From Chrysaora quinquecirrha (lineage: Eukaryota > Cnidaria > Scyphozoa > Semaeostomeae > Pelagiidae), in contig JACTAT010000014.1 in NCBI GenBank assembly GCA_014526335.1, forward strand, positions 7,429,393-7,493,392: a stretch of 64,000 nt of DNA. Direction: 5' to 3'. The position numbers and the translations under genes were made by a program. Shown piece after piece: positions 60,901-64,000 of this stretch (positions are counted from its first letter, which is position 1; every line of letters starts with the position of its first letter). The notes under the pieces were generated by a model. The model did no database searches, was not told where the DNA came from, and saw only the letters and a list, made by a program, of their open reading frames with translations.

Positions 60901-62904
60901 TAAGGTAGTACTTTAGTACTTTACACAGCCCAGGGAGTGTACTTGAAAAATTTTGACAGGGGGGCTTGGTCTTATTTTGGTTCCGAAATTTTCGATTTTT
61001 TTATTTTAATTGATTTAATAGAACTCTCTTATTTTTTGGGTGGCATACTCTCCATTTATTCTTTTGGTGTAAACACTGGTACATGAGAAAACTTTTCACG
61101 ACCATATATTTTCGTGACACGTTGGAAGAGCCATTGAATAGGTTGTTGGTCAGCACGGGGTGGGGACTTAGCCCCCCCTGTCGTGTTCATATTGGAGTAT
61201 ACACTCCCCGGGGGTAGTTTCAGAAATTAACGTGGTAATGAAATTAATGTCATGCTTCTTATACCGAACTTGTGTTATAATTTGTGAAACTGTTGGTCCG
61301 GATAGCAGGGTAGGTAAGGGTAGGTAGCAATGAAGGAAGCTAGCAGATAAGCCAATGATACAGACGATCTTTGTACAGCGCATCCTCCATTATCCGAAAA
61401 TCTCGGAATAACATATTTTAGTCTCCGAAAATATTTTATTTTAATCTACAAAATTTGTCCCACCACAAAACGAATGTCTTATCATTTTTCTAGCAAAGTT
61501 TTTCCAATATTCCATGTTTTTCTATTCATATTTTAATTTTTGCTTTCTTAGATCATGGGCAAATCACTGCAAGAAAGTCCAGTTAAAGAAAGGCAAGAAC
61601 GCCAGCTCTAAAAGTGCTTTTTCTAGAAAACGTGATATTAAGTACCCCAAATCGAACACAACAGTATAAAGGGTATAAATGTCACGGTATTTGGAAAATT
61701 GAATAATCGTAATGGCAAACTAGTGATTTTGCAAGAAGCTCATATGATAATGTCCCGATACTAGAGATTCCTTTTGATAAAAGAAATTTTGCTGGTGCCG
61801 TTGCCGAGTTGTCAACTGGTGGTTTGGCCGAGTTTGTGAGACATTCGTGTCACGATAGAAAGGTCGTGGGTTTGATTATCTTTGGAGTAATGCAGCCTAC
61901 AGCCTACAGCCTACAGCTTGACAAGCCTACAGCCTATTCAGCGGTAGTGGCGTAGTAGCCAGACATCCAAAATTGGAGTGGTAAAAGGGCGTGGTAAAGG
62001 AAAATTAGGGCTTGGTTTTAAGATCAAATAACCAAGTTGTACCCTGCGACACTTAGGTTAAATAAGATTTCTTCATATATAAATCCTATCTTGGCGATGA
62101 TTGGGATTCCTCTTTCTTACGCCACTGCTCAGCTGTATCTACTTTCGAGGTCGATCGGTTAGTAAACAGGGTATTTTAGAATATCATTAGGCCCTGGCCA
62201 AACGATCAAACATTGTCTGTCAAACATTTGAAGTTTAGTTGTCAAGAAATGTTTAAACGTTCGGCCACCTTACAAAGCATTGCTTAAAAGGCAAAAGTTA
62301 TCTACAATCCCGGCAAAAGTCATCTACAAAACTCATGAGACTAACAGGAATAATGTTCTTCTTGCCAAAGATATCATCCCCCTTCCCCGAATCAATGTTG
62401 TTTTCACAAAAGAAAAACAGATGAAAGTAAAAGACTATCTGTAAAACATTGGATTGGGGGAGGGGGGAATTCATTTTCTTCCTACTTTTCACAGAGTAGA
62501 AGTCTCGTTGAGTTTTGTCCGGGATTGTAGATTTGTAACACGAAGTTTTTGAACAAGTTCAAAAATATTTTCTGTTGGATGCAAGCAAAAGGTTTGACCC
62601 CACGAGGATGTTTTTTGAAGTGGCCATGTAGTGAAATATTTTTCTTTATAAGCAAGTTTCACATGCTTGACAAACAATGTTGGGCCAATGCGTTAGTTTA
62701 GAAAGAAAGTTTGTAACAAACCTGGTTGCAGCTCTATGTGCGTCACAACTCTTATCCCAGATTTTGTTTTTGTTGCAGATAATTCGTCGAATTTCGTTTA
62801 CAATTATACACCATGTGACCATCCCGGACAACCATGTGATCAATCGTGTATTTGCATTCAGACTCAGAATTTCTGTGAGAAGTTTTGCCAATGCAGCAGT
62901 GACT
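52390..62904 (+). CDS. EZH2: EZH1/2 histone H3K27 methyltransferase, N-terminal 508 codons
   Basis: Fifteen coding exons give 508 codons plus one base, all phases matching: the Polycomb repressive complex 2 catalytic subunit, which methylates histone H3 lysine 27 in the nucleus. In order: [11 protein letters not shown] in exon 1 (residues 15-25); [20 protein letters not shown] (about 109-128), where the EED/stimulation-responsive region begins; [30 protein letters not shown] (zinc-binding region before SANT2); a SANT2-like stretch with [14 protein letters not shown]; a KKKKK basic patch; [12 protein letters not shown]; and the start of the CXC domain, [15 protein letters not shown]. The remaining CXC and the SET domain lie beyond the window. 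An in-frame TGA at 52363 precedes the ATG, whose context GCCATGG is ideal. Invertebrates usually have one EZH gene, so it may equally be called E(z). Confidence 0.95.
52786..53050. mobile_element. TIR element, TACTCTAAGGTG family, EZH intron 1
   Basis: Left TACTCTAAGGTGCCAAATAA and right TTATTTGGCACCATAGAGTA are inverses. The interior repeats AATAA(A/G) followed by G-runs. Relative of 23253-23611. Confidence 0.75.
53772..53897 (+). CDS. EZH2: EZH exon 2
   Basis: 42 codons ([14 protein letters not shown]...), acceptor TTTCAG, donor GTGAGT, phase 0 at both ends. Confidence 0.9.
54511..54627 (+). CDS. EZH2: EZH exon 3
   Basis: 39 codons ending [12 protein letters not shown]; acceptor TTCTTCAG, donor GTGAGC. 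Confidence 0.93.
54652..55135. repeat. GAT/TGA microsatellite in EZH intron 3
   Basis: About 480 bp of GAT units with GATTAT and GATAAT interruptions fill most of the 553-base intron. The D- or I/M-rich reading frames are repeat products. Confidence 0.95.
55181..55307 (+). CDS. EZH2: EZH exon 4
   Basis: [20 protein letters not shown]...; 42 codons plus one base; acceptor TTGCAAG, donor GTGAGT. Confidence 0.95.
55460..55813 (+). repeat. Tandem duplication in EZH intron 4
   Basis: A segment of about 165-180 bp occurs twice, about 55460-55640 and 55648-55813. Both copies contain ACTATAGATGGAAGTAAAGA and GAGATAAGTATAGGAATTGT. Differences are few, so the duplication is recent. Confidence 0.9.
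55983..56081 (+). CDS. EZH2: EZH exon 5
   Basis: [20 protein letters not shown]... matches the 'NDEIF-ELV-AL' block. Acceptor ATATTAG, donor GTACGT; enters in phase 1 and leaves in phase 1. Confidence 0.9.
56698..56809 (+). CDS. EZH2: EZH exon 6
   Basis: ...[20 protein letters not shown]... corresponds to the 'IFEAISSMF' block. Acceptor TTCTAG, donor GTAATT; leaves in phase 2. Confidence 0.9.
56963..57142 (+). repeat. tRNA-derived SINE in EZH intron 6
   Basis: GAAGGTGCTGTGGTGTCATGG, B box GGTTCGAGCCC, then GGTCGAGGTCTCGATTAGCT and TAGCGACTGGCGCTAAAACA. Best preserved copy of the family also seen at 1214 and 59868. Confidence 0.65.
57459..57524 (+). CDS. EZH2: EZH exon 7
   Basis: [20 protein letters not shown] then IDG; acceptor CTTGTAG, donor GTAATT; 66 bases. 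Confidence 0.93.
57820..57923. mobile_element. Short TIR element with AAGAAC word (type B), EZH intron 7
   Basis: Worn left end AATAAGAACACTTTTAAGAA and intact right end GGTTCTTATAAAAAAAGAGT GTA, with CGAGCCTC inside as in 12873-13215. Only about 100 bp, a deleted copy. Confidence 0.6.
58121..58215 (+). CDS. EZH2: EZH exon 8
   Basis: Encodes [19 protein letters not shown], nearly invariant in EZH proteins. Acceptor TTTTTAG, donor GTAATT. Confidence 0.96.
58550..58584 (+). CDS. EZH2: EZH exon 9 (35-base microexon)
   Basis: [12 protein letters not shown]; acceptor TTTTTGCAG, donor GTAACT. A second AG seven bases downstream would break the frame, so the first is used. Confidence 0.8.
58706..58762 (+). 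CDS. EZH2: EZH exon 10
   Basis: [19 protein letters not shown] matches the 'KPCG-QC--HL' block. Acceptor TTTGCAG, donor GTATGT; 19 codons, phase 0. Confidence 0.9.
58870..59290 (+). repeat. Pyrimidine-rich tract in EZH intron 10
   Basis: About 400 bases of almost only C and T on the plus strand with words such as CCCATTCATCTTCTCCTTTC repeated. It gives long but meaningless reading frames. It might act as splicing enhancer or simply be low-complexity DNA. Confidence 0.85.
59634..59801 (+). CDS. EZH2: EZH exon 11
   Basis: 56 codons, S/T/N-rich linker with [16 protein letters not shown]. Acceptor CTTGCAG, donor GTAATT. An internal GTAGGA could act as an alternative donor but would break the phase. 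Confidence 0.85.
59868..60058 (+). repeat. SINE-like repeat in EZH intron 11
   Basis: Contains GCTAAATACACCATTTCACT, GGCGTCGTGGTC, ATGGTGTCAGAAGCTCA, GAGGGTCGGGGTATCAATAA and CTAGCGACTGGCACTCAG, words of the 1214/56963 family in partly changed order. Confidence 0.5.
60324..60470 (+). CDS. EZH2: EZH exon 12
   Basis: 49 codons, SANT2-like: [18 protein letters not shown] and [14 protein letters not shown]. Acceptor TTTACAG, donor GTAAAT, phase 0. Confidence 0.94.
60805..60899 (+). CDS. EZH2: EZH exon 13
   Basis: [13 protein letters not shown] then [11 protein letters not shown]; acceptor CTCTCAG, donor GTAAGG; leaves in phase 2. Confidence 0.92.
61552..61592 (+). CDS. EZH2: EZH exon 14 (41 bases, GC donor)
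   Basis: [13 protein letters not shown]; acceptor TTCTTAG; donor reads AAAG then GCAAGA. The split codon G|AT gives the conserved KKD-SSN-VYNY junction only if this GC donor is used. Confidence 0.9.
61819..61935 (+). repeat. tRNA-like repeat with CAGCCTA tail, EZH intron 14
   Basis: GGTTTGGCCGAGTTTGTGAG resembles a tRNA D-arm/A box, and GTGGGTTTGATTATC a worn B box. Tandem CAGCCTA units follow. Probably a SINE. Confidence 0.5.
62188..62694. mobile_element. AAACATTG-word element, larger form, EZH intron 14
   Basis: Left TAGGCCCTGGCCAAACGATC then AAACATTG; the right part has GCTTGACAAACAATGTTGGG then CCAATGCG. The middle 350 bp is unrelated to the 12420 copy and may be a captured segment or a second insertion; CGGCAAAAGTCATCTACAA appears there. 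Confidence 0.5.
62779..62904 (+). CDS. EZH2: EZH exon 15, start of CXC domain
   Basis: 126 bases; [19 protein letters not shown] and [12 protein letters not shown], with the zinc-binding cysteines spaced as in EZH. Acceptor TGTTGCAG, donor GTAAGT, leaves in phase 1 so the next exon completes a cysteine. No further exon was found up to 64000. Confidence 0.96.
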
Positions 62905-64000
62905 GTAAGTATTTCAAACCATAATATCAAATTAAAAAGAGCAAAAATCCGCAGATTTGATCTTCTTAGTTAGCCTATTGATGGCTTGTGGTGTTGAATA
63001 ACATATGGGATGTGAGAAACCTGAGTAAGGGGCCTGTTTATATGAGCTAAATTCCCACCTCTCAGCCTATGAGCTTGGAGATAGGAGCCGAGTGTGCCAT
63101 ACTTGCAACTCTACCAGTGCCGTCGATAGGGGGGTACGGCAGGGACATATGTGCATATGTGCAAGGTTCGGAAAGGGCCTGCGAAAATTTAAATCGCCTT
63201 TAGACTTCCCCCTAAACTCTCAAGAGCCGTCCTAGGGCCCGGAACGATAACATTACCTCGGAGCCCTCTCTGCCTCTCGACGCTCCTGACCTCTACACTT
63301 TCCGTCATTATAGAGGACATCGTGCTGTACACAAGCCCGGTCGTAAGCGGTAGCCGTTAGCCGTTGGCCCGCTTTCGCAGTCGATTGGAGCAGCCGGCAT
63401 CGTCGGTAGCCCAGAAGTTATCACGGAATTATCCGGTACTCATTTACCTACCCATATGAAAAGATGTTATGGCTGAGTGCCATACTGCCCATTGTAATTT
63501 GAAAGCTTTGTTTATGTGAGGAATAATTTATCCCAGTTAAATGAGATCTTGTTCTCAGTCAGCCAGATCTCTTCTAGGTAGGATAAAATTTCCCCCATAT
63601 AAACGCAAAACTGTTTGGATGTTGATAAAAAATCAATTAGCTCAATACGCACACGCGCTAGATATAACCCCATTTTCTGATAAAATGAAACAGAAGCTAT
63701 AGCATCATACAGGAAGCAGGAAGATGTGATGCAATTCTGCATGGAAACGCATAATTATTTAACTTGTTATGCAATCTTCTCCTTCCTAAAAATTACCACT
63801 TTCCACTTCCCACATTATAAGCCACCCCGTCAATGAGGAAAACATTCCTCGCAAATAGATCAGTTTTTGGACAGCTTATGACCGAATTCTGAGAAGAGCT
63901 TGTGCGCCCTTTGAAAGATAATAATAAAGATCGCGAAGCGCGGGAGGTGACACGCCCAGTGGATAGTTTTCATATGTGTGATGCAGAGGACTGGGTCGGG
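62905..64000. other. EZH intron 15, running off the window
   Basis: Contains the hAT-type MITE at 63115-63287 and otherwise no recognised feature. The remaining CXC and SET exons must be further on. Confidence 0.6.
63115..63287. mobile_element. hAT-type MITE, intact relative of the split element at 50177
   Basis: Starts CAGTGCCGTCGATAGGGGGG and ends CTCTCGACGCTCCTG. The flanks AACTCTAC and ACCTCTAC agree at seven of eight positions, consistent with an aged 8-bp duplication. The interior CCCCCTAAA-CTC and ATAACATTACC-GG words match 50177-50330. Confidence 0.65.

Overview
The window is eukaryotic and animal-like. It is AT-rich, genes are split by short introns with GT-AG borders, and most of the sequence is intergenic and full of short transposon remnants, SINEs and microsatellites. 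Only three protein-coding genes can be recognised with confidence: a FoxA-class forkhead gene (17395-18306, +), an MFS transporter of the oxalate/formate-antiporter type (47665-50040, -), and the first 15 coding exons of an EZH1/2 Polycomb histone methyltransferase (52390-62904, +, continuing past the window). A single-exon FoxA with the conserved FoxA tail motifs, an OFA-type MFS gene in an animal and the general repeat landscape suggest a cnidarian or another early-branching animal. This is inference; the species cannot be fixed from the sequence alone.

Layout. 1-17 kb: gene-poor, with a 5'-truncated non-LTR retrotransposon on the minus strand (2786-4256) and a cluster of short terminal-inverted-repeat (TIR) elements (11.7-16.6 kb). 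17.4-18.6 kb: FoxA with its 3' end. 18.6-47.6 kb: about 29 kb with no recognisable gene, holding a large CAT/ATC microsatellite (21.6-22.2 kb), many TIR elements, tRNA-derived SINEs, a 400-bp inverted duplication of a GAT microsatellite (40.96-41.37 kb) and a fold-back element made of a minisatellite (43.88-44.16 kb). 47.6-50.0 kb: the transporter gene, with three net one-base losses that break its frame. 50.18-51.48 kb: two hAT-type elements, one inserted into the other, each with its own perfect 8-bp target duplication. 52.16-52.39 kb: a short interval between a likely minus-strand 5' exon of the transporter and the plus-strand start of EZH, probably a bidirectional promoter. 52.39 kb to the end: EZH, whose introns carry more repeats. 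The SET domain lies beyond the window.

The most unusual signals are these. (1) A set of roughly ten short TIR elements shares one terminus (TACAC, T-run, ATAAG) but falls into four groups, each filled with its own repeated word: AAGCAAC, AAGAAC, AAGGAAC or AAGAAAC. (2) EZH has a GC-AG intron just before its CXC domain; reading through it would give a short alternative C-terminus lacking CXC and SET. (3) A hidden first exon gives the MFS transporter a mitochondrial-presequence-like N-terminus, although the gene is frameshifted three times. (4) Several long palindromes are built from simple repeats.
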